Source: Phenylobacterium sp. (GTDB lineage: Bacteria > Pseudomonadota > Alphaproteobacteria > Caulobacterales > Caulobacteraceae). Taken from it: 64,000 nt of DNA. The translations under genes and the position numbers were made by a program. The DNA is taken from assembly GCF_013822795.1 (NCBI RefSeq), contig NZ_PNLB01000011.1, positions 62,001 through 126,000 on the forward strand, read 5' to 3'. This document shows positions 39,323 through 49,429 of the stretch, in pieces. How positions within the stretch are numbered: position 1 is the stretch's first letter; each line of letters opens with the position of its first letter. The notes beneath the pieces were generated by a model that saw nothing but the letters and a program-made list of their open reading frames with translations, had not been told where the DNA came from and did not search any database.

Positions 39323-39353
39323 GGCGGATGGCCCGGAAACCGGGCCATCCGCC
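39323..39353 (-). terminator. Hairpin downstream of GST gene
   Basis: GGCGGATGGCCCGG-aaa-CCGGGCCATCCGCC, 14-bp perfect arms, no clear U tract. Confidence 0.55.
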
Positions 39354-39358
39354 ACAAT

Positions 39359-39994
39359 TCAGGACACCGGCTGCGCGGCGGCGATCAGCGCGTTGTCGAT
39401 CTCGTCGGCGCGCAGGGCCGCCGGGCGCTGCAGGTGGCGTTCGGCATAGGCCTCGAACGCCGGGCGCTTCTCGAGCGTCCCGAAGTTCATGCCCCAGGAC
39501 AGGTGCGAGGCGAGGTAGAGATCGGCGGCGGTGAAGCTGTCCCCGACGAGGTACGGGCGGTTCTCGACCGCGCCCTCGATGGCCGCCAGCACGTCCTCCA
39601 TGCAGCCGTATCCCAGCGAGGTGCGCTGCTCGACCGTCGGCTGCAGGTTCACCATCTTGGCGGCCACGGCCTGTTCGATCGGGCCGGCCCCGAAGAACAG
39701 CCAGCGATAATAGGGACCGCGCAGTCGGCTGCCCGGGGGCGGAGCCAGGCCCGCCTGCGGGAAGGCGTCGGCGAGATAGGCGCAGATGGCCGCGCATTCG
39801 GTGACGACCACCCCGTCGTGGACGATGGCCGGCACCTTGCCCATCGGATTGATCGCCAGGTAGTCGGCGCCCTTCGCCGCGCCAGTCTCCCAGCGCAGGA
39901 CCTTGGTCTCATAGGGCTGGCCGACCTCCTCGAGCATCCAGCGGATGATGCGGCCGCGCGACATGGGGTTGGTGTAGAAAACGAGGTCGGACAT
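39359..39994 (-). CDS. Glutathione S-transferase family protein
   Basis: LVFYTNPMSRGRIIRWMLEEVGQPYETKVL; GST C-terminal domain; ATG 39994. Confidence 0.92.
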   Translation of the reverse strand: MSDLVFYTNPMSRGRIIRWMLEEVGQPYETKVLRWETGAAKGADYLAINPMGKVPAIVHDGVVVTECAAICAYLADAFPQAGLAPPPGSRLRGPYYRWLFFGAGPIEQAVAAKMVNLQPTVEQRTSLGYGCMEDVLAAIEGAVENRPYLVGDSFTAADLYLASHLSWGMNFGTLEKRPAFEAYAERHLQRPAALRADEIDNALIAAAQPVS

Positions 39995-40128
39995 GGGTCG
40001 CTCCATTGGTTTGCGCCAACAGAACGCGCGGCTGCTGACAGCGGTTTGTCAGCAGCGGTTTTCGGCCGTCGAATAACGCCGCGAGCCTTCGCGCGGCGAA
40101 GGTCGGACGTCTCAGATTTTCAGGGATA

Positions 40129-40218
<90 letters not shown>

Positions 40219-40319
40219 GGAGACGTCGTTCGGGCCTCGAATAAGGAGAACCCGCTGAGCGCGAGGCGCGGAACCTACTCATCCGGCCTGCCGAGATCAA
40301 GCGGCCGTTTTGCGATCTT

Positions 40320-40760
40320 TCAGCGCGGGTAGAGAATCATCTGCGTGCAGCGGAAAAGCGCGATCGCCTTGCCGCTCCCAGCATGGGTCGCGACCGCGTC
40401 CCAGACCTGGGTCATGCGCCCGCCGTGGACCAGCTTGGCCTCGCAGCTGACGGTCTCGCCGGCCTGGGCGGTGCCGAGGAAATTGCTTTTCAATTCAATG
40501 GTCGTGAAGCCGACCGCGCCATCAGGCAGCGAGATCCGGCAGCCGTAGCCGGCGGCCGAATCCAGCAACGCGATGACGCTGGCCGCGTGCATGAAGCCGT
40601 TCGGCGCCATGTGCTTCTGCTCGACCTTCACCTGGCTGTGCAGAAAGCCCGGCCGCGCCTCCAGCACCTCCAGACCCAGCTCGCCCGGCAGGAAACCCTG
40701 CTGCATGGCGTTGAGGTCGTCGGGCGTATTGCCGCTGAGGTTGGTGAAGGCGTCGGCCAT
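40320..40760 (-). CDS. PaaI-family hotdog thioesterase
   Basis: NGFMHAASVIALLDSAAGYGC…FTTIELKSNFLGTA. Confidence 0.88.
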   Translation of the reverse strand: MADAFTNLSGNTPDDLNAMQQGFLPGELGLEVLEARPGFLHSQVKVEQKHMAPNGFMHAASVIALLDSAAGYGCRISLPDGAVGFTTIELKSNFLGTAQAGETVSCEAKLVHGGRMTQVWDAVATHAGSGKAIALFRCTQMILYPR

Positions 40761-40772
40761 CGGAAAGCTCCT

Positions 40773-41264
40773 TTACTCGTCGTCCTCGTCGGCGGCCGGC
40801 AGCACCGCGACGCCGTCCTCGTCGGCGTAGAGCATGTCGCCGGGCAGGAAGACCACCCCGCCGAACGCCACCGGCGTGTCGACCACGCCCTCGCCGCGCT
40901 TGACACTGCGCATCGGGTTGGTGCCCAGCGCCTTGATCCCGATGTCGAGCGTGCCGAGCACCACGGCGTCACGCACCGCCCCGAACACCACCACCCCGGC
41001 CCAGCCGTTCTTCACCCCGTCGGCGGCCAGCATGTCGCCGACCAGCGCCCGGTGCAGCGAGCCGCCGCCGTCGACCACCAGCACGCAGCCTTCGCCCGGC
41101 TCGGCCAGCGTCGCCTTCACCAGCGAATTGTCCTCGTGGCAGCGAACGGTGCGGATCGGCCCGGAAAAGGCGGTCTTGCCGCCGAGGTCGCGGAACTGGG
41201 TCTCGCAGACCTCGATGGTTCCCTCATGTTCGTCGCAGAGGTCGGCGACCGAGATCTGGCTCAC
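40773..41264 (-). CDS. rraA: RraA family protein
   Basis: [47 protein letters not shown]…[21 protein letters not shown] start overlaps ligase stop. Confidence 0.9.
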   Translation of the reverse strand: MSQISVADLCDEHEGTIEVCETQFRDLGGKTAFSGPIRTVRCHEDNSLVKATLAEPGEGCVLVVDGGGSLHRALVGDMLAADGVKNGWAGVVVFGAVRDAVVLGTLDIGIKALGTNPMRSVKRGEGVVDTPVAFGGVVFLPGDMLYADEDGVAVLPAADEDDE

Positions 41265-42808
41265 GCGAGGGCCTTTCCCTTGTAGTCGTCGCGCAGCTCG
41301 CGCTTGAGCACCTTGCCGATGTGGCTGCGCGGCAGGCCCTCGACCAGGATCAGGTCGGCCAGGCGCTGGGTCTTGCCGAGCTTGGCGTTGACCCATTCGC
41401 GCAGGGTCTCGGCCTCGATGCTCTTGCCGGGCTTGAGGGCCACGAACGCCACCGGCGTCTCACCCCACTTGTCCGACAGCACGCCGACGACGGCCGCTTC
41501 CAGCACCGCCTCGTGCAGCACGATCTCGGCCTCGAGGTCGCTCGGATAGATGTTGAAGCCGCCCGAGATGATCATGTCCTTCTTGCGGTCCATGAGCGTC
41601 AGGAAGCCGTCCTCGTCGAACCGCCCGACGTCGCCGGTGCGGATGTAGCGCAGGCCGTCGGGCGAGTACCACTCTGCCTCCGAGGTCTTGCCCGGCTGGT
41701 TGTGGTAGCCGACCATCATCGCGCCCGAACGGCCGACGACCTCGCCGATCTGCCCTTGCGGCACCTCCACCCCGTCCTCGCCGATCAGGCGGATGTCGTG
41801 GCCCGGCAGCGGCCGGCCGACCGTGTGCAGCTTGTCCGGATGCTCGTGGGCCAGCAGGCCGCAGGAGCCGCCGCCTTCGGTCATGCCGTAGTACTCGATC
41901 AGCCCGCCCGGCCAGCGCTTGAGCACGTCGGCCTTGATCTCCGGCGAGAACGGCGCGGAGGTCGAGAACTTCATCACGTAGGACGACAGGTCGTAGCTGT
42001 CGAAGTCCGGCCGCTCCATCAGCCGGCGGTACTGCACCGGCACCAGCATGGCGTGGGTGGCGCGGTGCTGCTGCGACAGCTTCAGGAACTGCTCGGCGTC
42101 GAACTTCGGCATCAGCACCGCGGTGCCGCCGTTGGAGATCGTCGGCAGGTACGAGACCAGCGTGGTGTTCGAGTAGAGCGGCGTCGAGATCATCGTCACC
42201 GACTGGGCCGGATAGACGCCGCGGCGGATCTGGCCCCAGCGCATCCGGTGCGGCTGGACGATGCCCTTCGGCGCGCCGGTCGTGCCCGACGAATAGATGA
42301 TGTTGAAGCCCTGGTCCGGATCGACCTCGACCGGCGCCGGCTTGCCACCCTTGGGCGCCAGCCAGTCTTCGAACGCCACGCCGACGCCTGAGCCGTCCAG
42401 CGCCACGCGCTTGGCGCTGATCTGATCGGCGACGCCTTCCAGCTGCTTAGCGACCCCGGCGTCGAGGAAGAACACCTTCGCGCCTGAGTCGTTCAGCATC
42501 ATCACCAGGCTTTCTGGCGTCGAGGACGGCGCCAGCGGCGCCACGATCGCCCCGGCCCGCAGGATGCCGAAGAAGCTCGCCCCGTATTCGGCGCTGGTCG
42601 TCGCGCAGATCGCCGCCACGTCGGCCTTGCCCACGCCGTCGCGCTGCAGCGCCACGGCGATGCGGTCCATCAGCTCGTCCAGCTCGGCGTAGGAGATCGT
42701 CCGCTTCGCATCCACCAGCGCGGCCTTGTCGCCCAGGTCCGCGGCCTGGGCCCGGATCACATCGGCCAAGGTCCCAAATTCCTGGGTGAGCAGTTCTTCC
42801 ACGGACAT
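41261..42808 (-). CDS. Class I adenylate-forming acyl-CoA ligase
   Basis: [43 protein letters not shown]. Confidence 0.93.
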   Translation of the reverse strand: MSVEELLTQEFGTLADVIRAQAADLGDKAALVDAKRTISYAELDELMDRIAVALQRDGVGKADVAAICATTSAEYGASFFGILRAGAIVAPLAPSSTPESLVMMLNDSGAKVFFLDAGVAKQLEGVADQISAKRVALDGSGVGVAFEDWLAPKGGKPAPVEVDPDQGFNIIYSSGTTGAPKGIVQPHRMRWGQIRRGVYPAQSVTMISTPLYSNTTLVSYLPTISNGGTAVLMPKFDAEQFLKLSQQHRATHAMLVPVQYRRLMERPDFDSYDLSSYVMKFSTSAPFSPEIKADVLKRWPGGLIEYYGMTEGGGSCGLLAHEHPDKLHTVGRPLPGHDIRLIGEDGVEVPQGQIGEVVGRSGAMMVGYHNQPGKTSEAEWYSPDGLRYIRTGDVGRFDEDGFLTLMDRKKDMIISGGFNIYPSDLEAEIVLHEAVLEAAVVGVLSDKWGETPVAFVALKPGKSIEAETLREWVNAKLGKTQRLADLILVEGLPRSHIGKVLKRELRDDYKGKALA

Positions 42809-42998
42809 GGACGTCTCCCTCTCAAACACTTGTACGAACCCCTAAAGCCCGAAACGGCGACATCCGCAATCGGCGCTTGCGTCGCAATGCTTCCGCAAAG
42901 GAAACTGGCGCTGTCCGCCAACGCATTCCGGCGGCGAGCCATTCTTCGATCAAAGGGCCGTCAGAGCCCGATCCATTTCCAGGGGACGGAAACCAAGC

Positions 42999-44474
42999 AT
43001 GTCCGATGAGATGATTTCGCTCGGCGCCAAGCTGAAGCAGCTAGCGCAGCTCAAGCCGAACGCGCCCGCCGTCACCTGCGGCGATGTCACGCTGACCTAC
43101 GAGCAGTTCCACAAGCTTTCCAACCGCGCCGCCCGCGGCCTGGCCGCCAAGGGCGTCAAGTTCGGCGACCTGGTCACCCTGGGCCTGCCCAACTCCACCG
43201 ACTTCGCGGTCGCCTGCTGGGCGATCTGGAAGCTGGGCGCGACGCCGCAGCCGATCTCCTTCCGCCTGCCCAAGGGCGAGCTGGAGGCGATCATGGAGCT
43301 CGCCAACACCCCGGTGGTCATCGCCCAGTTCGAGCACCAAATCGACCGGCCGCTGCTCTCGATCCCCGACCTGCTGGCCCTGTCAGACGATGACAGCGAC
43401 CTGCCCGACCAGACCGCCCCGGTCTCCAAGGCTCCGACCAGCGGCGGCTCCACCGGCCGCCCGAAGCTGATCCTGGCCGGCCAGCCCGGCGTCACCGCCA
43501 AGGAGACGCCCGAGGTCGGCGGCTGGCGACTGAAGCCCGGCTCGGTCGCCCTGCTGCCGGCGCCGCTCTATCACAACGCCGGCTTCGGCATGATGATGTC
43601 GGCCTTCAGCGTCGGCTGCCACATGGTGCTGATGCCGCGCTTCGAGGCCGAGGCCACCCTGGCCGAAATCCAGCGCAACAAGGCCACCTGGATCTACCTG
43701 GTCCCGACGATGATGAACCGCATCTGGCACCTACCCGAGGAGGTCCGCGCCAAGTACGACCTCTCCTCGCTGGAGACCCTCTGGCACCTGGCCGCGCCCT
43801 GCCCGGCCTGGCTGAAGGAGGCCTTCATCCACTGGGTCGGTCCCGAGACGGTGATGGAGCTCTACGCCGGCACCGAGGCCCAGGCGGTGACCACCATCTC
43901 CGGCGCCGAGTGGCTGGAGCATCGCGGCTCGGTCGGCAAGGTCACGGTCGGCGAAATGGTCGCGGTCGGCGAAGACGGATCCTTCCTGCCCGCACGCGAG
44001 GTCGGCGAGATCTACATGCGCCGACCCGAGGGCGCGCCGCCCTCCTACAAGTACATCGGCGCCACGGCCAAGGTGCTGGACGGCGGCTGGGAAAGCCTGG
44101 GCGACATCGGCTGGTTCGACGAGGATGGCTATCTCTACCTGGCCGACCGCCGCACCGACATGATCCTGGTCGGCGGCTCCAACGTCTATCCGGCCGAGAT
44201 CGAGGCGGCGCTCGAAGAGCACCCCGAGGTGCAGTCCTGTGCGGTGATCGGCTTCCCGGACGACGACCTCGGCAACAAGATCCACGCCATCGTCCAGACC
44301 AAGGGCTCGCGCGACGAGGCCTCGCTGCGCGCGCACCTGGCGGCCAAGCTGGTCACCTACAAGCAGCCGCGAACCTACGAGTTCGTCGACGAGCCGCTGC
44401 GCGACGACGCCGGCAAGGTCCGCCGCACCGCCCTGCGCGACGAGCGCCTGGCCGCGATGAAGCAGCCGGCTTAG
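42999..44474 (+). CDS. AMP-binding CoA ligase (bile-acid-CoA-ligase-like)
   Basis: SKAPTSGGSTGRPKLI, ELYAGTEAQA, GDIGWFDEDGYLYLADRRTDMILVGGSNVYP. Confidence 0.9.
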   Translation: MSDEMISLGAKLKQLAQLKPNAPAVTCGDVTLTYEQFHKLSNRAARGLAAKGVKFGDLVTLGLPNSTDFAVACWAIWKLGATPQPISFRLPKGELEAIMELANTPVVIAQFEHQIDRPLLSIPDLLALSDDDSDLPDQTAPVSKAPTSGGSTGRPKLILAGQPGVTAKETPEVGGWRLKPGSVALLPAPLYHNAGFGMMMSAFSVGCHMVLMPRFEAEATLAEIQRNKATWIYLVPTMMNRIWHLPEEVRAKYDLSSLETLWHLAAPCPAWLKEAFIHWVGPETVMELYAGTEAQAVTTISGAEWLEHRGSVGKVTVGEMVAVGEDGSFLPAREVGEIYMRRPEGAPPSYKYIGATAKVLDGGWESLGDIGWFDEDGYLYLADRRTDMILVGGSNVYPAEIEAALEEHPEVQSCAVIGFPDDDLGNKIHAIVQTKGSRDEASLRAHLAAKLVTYKQPRTYEFVDEPLRDDAGKVRRTALRDERLAAMKQPA

Positions 44475-44486
44475 CGCCGACCGCTC

Positions 44487-44612
44487 CCTCTCCCGCCTGC
44501 GGGAGAGGGCTAGGGTGAGGGTCCCGCCGCGCCCCTGGCCGGCGTGGTCAGAGCGCCGCCTGGCGGCGCCAACCCCTCACCCTACCCTCTCCCCTCAAAG
44601 CGGGGAGAGAAG
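44487..44612. repeat. Pair of dispersed palindromic elements (A 44487-44522, B 44573-44612), tails facing inward
   Basis: CCCTCTCCCgcctgcGGGAGAGGGctaGGGTGAGGG and CCCCTCACCCtaCCCTCTCCCCtcaaagcGGGGAGAG. Confidence 0.9.
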
Positions 44613-44703
44613 ATGCCAATCGTCGCAAGGCCGAGCGGTTGCCGTCCATGCTGCACCGCGATAAGCCACATCCATTCTTCAAAGATAATTTCCGGGGAAA
44701 CGC

Positions 44704-45888
44704 ATGAGCATAAAAGGCAAGGCCTACATCATGGGAGCGTACGAGCATCCGCTCCGCGACGCGCCCGACAAGTCGACCCCGCAACTCCACGCCGAATGCG
44801 CCAAGGGCGCGCTGGAGGACGCGGGTCTCACCAAGGACGACATCGACGGCTACTTCTGCGCCGGCGACGCCCCCGGCTTCGGCGCCATGTCGATGATCGA
44901 CTACATGGGCCTGCGCAACGTCCGCCACATGGACTCCACCGAGACCGGCGGCTCGTCCTACCTGCTGCACGTCGGCCACGCCGCCCAGGCGATCGCCGAG
45001 GGCAAGTGCTCGGTGGCGCTGATCACCCTGGCCGGCCGTCCGCGCCAGAACAAGTTCTTCGGCGGCGGCGCGGGCAAGCCCGGCCAGCTGACCGACGGCC
45101 CGCCCGAGGCCGGCTATGAGAACATCTACGGCGGCTCGACCCACAACACCTACGGCATGTGCGCCATGCGCCACATGTACGAGTACGGCACCACCAGCGA
45201 GCAGTTGGCCTGGATCAAGGTCGCCGCCAGCCACCACGCCCAGTACAACCCGCACGCCTTCCTGAAGGACGTGGTGACCGTCGAGCAGGTCGTGAACTCG
45301 CGGATGATCTCCGACCCGCTGCACCTGCTGGACTGCTGCGTCGTCACCGACGGCGGCGGCGCGCTGATCGTGGTGTCGCCAGAGGTCGCCAAGACCCTCA
45401 ACCGTCCCAAGGTGAAGATCATGGGCGCCGGCGAGTCCCCCAAGGGCCCGATGGGCGGCCGCGGTCTCGACCTCACCCACTCGGGCGCGGTGTGGTCCGG
45501 CCCGATCGCCTTCGGCGAGGCCGGCGTGAAGCCGTCCGACATCAAGTACGCCTCGATCTACGACAGCTTCACCATCACGGTGCTGATGCAGCTTGAGGAC
45601 CTCGGCTTCTGTGAAAAGGGCCAGGGCGGCAAGTTCGTCGCCGACGGCAACCTGATCTCGGGCGTCGGCAAGCTGCCGTTCAACACCGACGGCGGCGGGC
45701 TGTGTAACAACCACCCGACCAACCGCGGCGGCATCACCAAGGTCATCGAGGCGGTGCGTCAGCTCCGCGGCGAGGCCCACCCCAAGGTCCAGGTCCCCAA
45801 CTGCGACATCGCCCTGGCCCACGGCACGGGCGGCTCGCTCGGCACGCGCCACGGCGCGGCGACCCTCATCATGGAACGGGAGGCCTAA
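44704..45888 (+). CDS. Thiolase-fold acetyl-CoA acetyltransferase / lipid-transfer-like protein
   Basis: DIDGYFCAGDAPG, HNTYGMCAMRHMYEYGTT, GALIVVSPE, LAHGTGGSLGTRHGAATLIM. Confidence 0.9.
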   Translation: MSIKGKAYIMGAYEHPLRDAPDKSTPQLHAECAKGALEDAGLTKDDIDGYFCAGDAPGFGAMSMIDYMGLRNVRHMDSTETGGSSYLLHVGHAAQAIAEGKCSVALITLAGRPRQNKFFGGGAGKPGQLTDGPPEAGYENIYGGSTHNTYGMCAMRHMYEYGTTSEQLAWIKVAASHHAQYNPHAFLKDVVTVEQVVNSRMISDPLHLLDCCVVTDGGGALIVVSPEVAKTLNRPKVKIMGAGESPKGPMGGRGLDLTHSGAVWSGPIAFGEAGVKPSDIKYASIYDSFTITVLMQLEDLGFCEKGQGGKFVADGNLISGVGKLPFNTDGGGLCNNHPTNRGGITKVIEAVRQLRGEAHPKVQVPNCDIALAHGTGGSLGTRHGAATLIMEREA

Positions 45889-45891
45889 ATC

Positions 45892-46308
45892 ATGACCGAC
45901 GTCCAAGACCGCCCCGCCCTCATGACCCGCCAGATCCCGGCCCCGGCCGTCACGATCGAAAGCAAGCCCTTCTGGGATGCAGCCGCCGATGGCAAGTTCC
46001 TCATCAAGCACTGCAACGCTTGCGGTGAGGACCACTGGTACCCGCGCGCGCTCTGCCCGTTCTGCTTCTCGGACAAGACCGAGTGGAAGGAGAGCCCGGG
46101 CGAAGGCGTGATCTACAGCTACAGCGTCATGCACCGCTCGCCGTCCGGCCCCTACGCCATCGGCTACGTGACCCTGAACGAAGGTCCCGCCGTCCTGACC
46201 AACTTCGTCGACGTGGCGCCCGACGGGCTCTCCATCGGCCAGAAGGTCAAGGTGAAGTTCCAGCCGACCGAGAACGGCCCGCCAGTCCCGGTGTTCTCGC
46301 CGGTCTGA
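45892..46308 (+). CDS. OB-fold/zinc-ribbon DUF35 acyl-CoA-associated protein
   Basis: KHCNACGEDHWYPRALCPFCFSDKTEW zinc ribbon, YSVMHRSPSGPYAIGYV OB fold. Confidence 0.92.
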   Translation: MTDVQDRPALMTRQIPAPAVTIESKPFWDAAADGKFLIKHCNACGEDHWYPRALCPFCFSDKTEWKESPGEGVIYSYSVMHRSPSGPYAIGYVTLNEGPAVLTNFVDVAPDGLSIGQKVKVKFQPTENGPPVPVFSPV

Positions 46309-46316
46309 CGTCATAT

Positions 46317-46454
46317 CCCTCTCCCCCACTGGGGGAGAGGTTAGGTGAGGGGGCCGAAGCCTACCGGCCCCCTCAACGCCTGCCATCGAGGCCGGATCGC
46401 GCCGCTAGCGCGTCGCTTCCCCCTCACCCGGCCTCTCCCCCAGGGGGGAGAGGA
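46317..46454. repeat. Second pair of the same palindromic elements (C 46317-46353, D 46419-46454), tails inward
   Basis: CCCTCTCCCCCactGGGGGAGAGGttaGGTGAGGGGG and CCCCCTCACCCggCCTCTCCCCCaGGGGGGAGAGG. Confidence 0.9.
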
Positions 46455-46977
46455 GATCGATGAGCCCCTCCGCCTCACGCGGATGGCGCAGGCGATGCAC
46501 CTGCAGGTGCGCGAACCTCGGGTCCTCGATCCGCCCGCCGTACTCTTCCCGCCGCCGCGCCCAGGTGTCCCAGGCCCAGCGGATCGGATGCTCCTTGCTC
46601 AGCCACATCCGCCAGTCCTCGCGGTTGCCGGTCCCCGGCCACAGTTCGGCGCGGTCGATCGCGCGCAGCACCGAGCGCTTGATCACCCGCGGCATGATCA
46701 CGCTGCGCGCGTAGTCCAGCCAGATCAGATGCGTGGCCCGGCTCCAGACCAAGTCGCGGACCTTGCCGTAATTGCCGTCGCTGACCCACGCCTCCTGGCC
46801 GACCGCCTCGGCCACCCGGCGGACGAACTCGTCCGGGTCGTGGCTGTTGAGGTCCTTCCAGCCGACCTGCCAGTTGATCGCGTCCAGTTCGATGTGCGGC
46901 AGGCCAAGTTCGGCGCCCAGGCGCCGCGCCAAGGTCGACTTGCCCGAGCCCGAGGTCCCCACCACCGCAATACGCAT
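46405..46977 (-). CDS. Small P-loop adenylate/shikimate kinase-like protein (topology-modulation-protein-like)
   Basis: RIAVVGTSGSGKSTLARRLGAELGLPHIELDAINW. Confidence 0.85.
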   Translation of the reverse strand: MRIAVVGTSGSGKSTLARRLGAELGLPHIELDAINWQVGWKDLNSHDPDEFVRRVAEAVGQEAWVSDGNYGKVRDLVWSRATHLIWLDYARSVIMPRVIKRSVLRAIDRAELWPGTGNREDWRMWLSKEHPIRWAWDTWARRREEYGGRIEDPRFAHLQVHRLRHPREAEGLIDLLSPLGERPGEGEATR

Positions 46978-48188
46978 CAGGCCTCCTGCGACACCTCCGC
47001 TAGCACCTCTTCAGTGTGCTCGCCCAGCCGTGGCGGGTGTCTACGAATGTTCGATGGCGTGCCGGTGAACTTCACCGGCGGCTTCATCGCCACATAGGCT
47101 CCGGCCTGCGGGTGGTCGTACTTCTCGAAGAAGCCGACCGCCTTCAGGTGCGGGTCCTCGGGCAGGTCGTCCAGCCGGTTGGTCCGCGTCACCGGGATCG
47201 ACAGCGGCTTCAGCAGGTCCAGCCACTCGTCGGTGGTCTTGGTCACCGTCACCGTCTCGACCAAGGCGTAGAGTTCGTGGATGTTCTTGCCGCGCTCCAG
47301 ACCCTGGAAGCGCGGGTCCTTGCCGAAGGTCTCGCCCCAGCCGGCGACGTCGAAGAAGATGTCCCACTGCTTGTCGGTATAGGGCAGCAGGCCGATGTAG
47401 CCGTCCTTGGTCTGGAACGGCTTGCGGTGTGGATTGACCACTCGCTGATAGCCCCACTGGCCGGTCGGCGGGTCGAAGGCGTGGTCGTAGAGGTGCTCGA
47501 CCAGGTTGAAGCTGGTCACGCACTCCAACATCGGCACCTCGATGAACTGGCCCTGGCCGGTGCGCTCACGGCTCAGCAGGCCCGCGGTGATCGCCTGGCA
47601 CATGAACAGGCCCGACACCTTGTCGGCGATCAGGCTCGGCAGAATCCGCGGCGTCGGGTTCCCATCCGTCCGCGGCAAGACGTCAGCCAGGCCCGAGGCC
47701 GACTGGATCAGGTCGTCATAGGCCGGTTCACCGGCATAGGGGCCTTCCGAGCCGTAGCCAGCGGCGTGCACGTAAACGACGTCCGGCCGCAGCGCCTTTA
47801 CGTCCTCGTAGGCCAGGCCCAAGCGCTTGAGCCCCTCATAGCGGATCGAGGTCGCGAACACGTCGCAGCTCTTGATCAGCGCCTCGAGGCTCCGGCGCGA
47901 CTTCGGATCGGCGAGGTTGAACACCACCGAGCGCTTGTTGCGGTTGATGGTCAGGAAGATCGGCCCCAGGTCCCGCGGCCAGTCCTTCGGCGTGTGGCCG
48001 GGCCAGCGCATGATATCGCCGCCGGTCCCGCGGCCCGAGCCGGGGTCCTCCAGCTTGATCACCTCGGCGCCCTGGTCGCCCAGCATCTGGGTCGCATAGG
48101 CTCCGAACACCACGCTGGTGAGGTCGAGAATCCGGATGCCCTTCAGCGGTCCCGTGGCTTCGTTCGCCAGCTGCTTTACTTCCGCCAC
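46977..48188 (-). CDS. CaiB/BaiF family CoA transferase
   Basis: GIRILDLTSVVFGAYATQMLGDQGAEVIKLEDP. Confidence 0.94.
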   Translation of the reverse strand: MAEVKQLANEATGPLKGIRILDLTSVVFGAYATQMLGDQGAEVIKLEDPGSGRGTGGDIMRWPGHTPKDWPRDLGPIFLTINRNKRSVVFNLADPKSRRSLEALIKSCDVFATSIRYEGLKRLGLAYEDVKALRPDVVYVHAAGYGSEGPYAGEPAYDDLIQSASGLADVLPRTDGNPTPRILPSLIADKVSGLFMCQAITAGLLSRERTGQGQFIEVPMLECVTSFNLVEHLYDHAFDPPTGQWGYQRVVNPHRKPFQTKDGYIGLLPYTDKQWDIFFDVAGWGETFGKDPRFQGLERGKNIHELYALVETVTVTKTTDEWLDLLKPLSIPVTRTNRLDDLPEDPHLKAVGFFEKYDHPQAGAYVAMKPPVKFTGTPSNIRRHPPRLGEHTEEVLAEVSQEA

Positions 48189-48262
48189 GTCAGGCCTCCC
48201 CTCTGCAAACCGCCTCGTTATGATCGGGGTCGAACATCGCGCATTGACGCGGGGGAGGGCTA

Positions 48263-49429
48263 GTGGACTTCGCGCTTTCCGACGAACACAGGATGCTCAA
48301 GGAGCTGGTCGCTCGCTTCGTCCAGGACGAGCTGATGCCGCTGGAGGCCGGGGTGCTGGCCCGCGAGGCCGACGGCAAGGGCCTGGGCATCGGCGCGGCC
48401 GAGAACGCGCGGCTCGACGAGGTCTCGAAGTCCCTCGGCCTCTGGGGCCTGGACGCGCCCGAGGATGTCGGCGGCGTCGACCTGCCGGCGGTGGCCATGG
48501 TCGGGGTCAACGAGGAGCTGGGCAAGACCATCACGCCCTACACCCTGCCGCCCGACAGCCCGAACCTGCGCATGCTCGCGGCGACCGCGAACGAGCGGCA
48601 GCGCGAGGCCTATCTCGCCCCCTACGTCGCCGGTCAGACGATCAGCGCCATCGGCATCTCCGAACCGGGCGCCGGCGCCGACCCCGCGGGCATGCTGACC
48701 CGCGCCGATCGCGACGGCGACGACTGGGTGATCAACGGCCGAAAAATTTGGATCACCCGGGCCGAGGAAGCTGATTTCACCATCCTGATGGCGGTGACGA
48801 ACAAGGAGAAGGGCGCGCGCGGCGGGATGTCGGCGTTCCTGGTCGACAAGGGCACGCCCGGCTTCAACGTGCTGCGCAAGATCCCGATGATCGGCGGCCA
48901 GGCGACCTACGAGGTGGCGCTGGAGGACTGCCGGGTCGAGGGCTGGAAACTGCTCGGCGAGGAGGGCAACGGCTTCGCCCCCATGCAACTGCGGCTCGGC
49001 ACCCGGCGGATTGAGATGGCCTCGTGGTCGATCGGCATGGCCCAGCGGGCGCTCGACATGATCTGCGAGTACGCCCCCCAGCGGAAGACCTTCGGCCTGC
49101 CGCTCAGCGAACGTCAGGCGATCCAGTGGTGGGTGGCCGACGCCGCCACCCGCATCCACGCCGCGCGGCTGATGACCTACGACTGCGCCTGGAAGCTGGA
49201 CCAGGGCCGCGACGTGCGGGTGGAAATCTCGATGATCAAGGGCTACGCGACCGAGATGGCCTGGGAGGTCGTCGACCGCGCGATGCAGACCTTCGGCGCC
49301 ATGGGCATGACCAAGGAGCTGCCGCTGCAGCTGATGGCCAACCGCCTGCGCACCATGCGAATCTACGACGGCCCCACCGAAGTCCACAAATGGGTGGTGG
49401 CCCGCAACCTGATGGGATCGAGACGATGA
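48263..49429 (+). CDS. Acyl-CoA dehydrogenase
   Basis: AIGISEPGAGADPAG, WVINGRKIWITRAEEADF, DGPTEVHKWVVARNL. Confidence 0.94.
   Translation: MDFALSDEHRMLKELVARFVQDELMPLEAGVLAREADGKGLGIGAAENARLDEVSKSLGLWGLDAPEDVGGVDLPAVAMVGVNEELGKTITPYTLPPDSPNLRMLAATANERQREAYLAPYVAGQTISAIGISEPGAGADPAGMLTRADRDGDDWVINGRKIWITRAEEADFTILMAVTNKEKGARGGMSAFLVDKGTPGFNVLRKIPMIGGQATYEVALEDCRVEGWKLLGEEGNGFAPMQLRLGTRRIEMASWSIGMAQRALDMICEYAPQRKTFGLPLSERQAIQWWVADAATRIHAARLMTYDCAWKLDQGRDVRVEISMIKGYATEMAWEVVDRAMQTFGAMGMTKELPLQLMANRLRTMRIYDGPTEVHKWVVARNLMGSRR

Noticed and set aside
46083-46463. Alternative plus-strand ORF across repeat pair C-D
   Set aside because: Frame-shifted relative to the DUF35 gene and Arg-rich; the peptide PLGERLGEGAE arises from translating the palindromic repeats.
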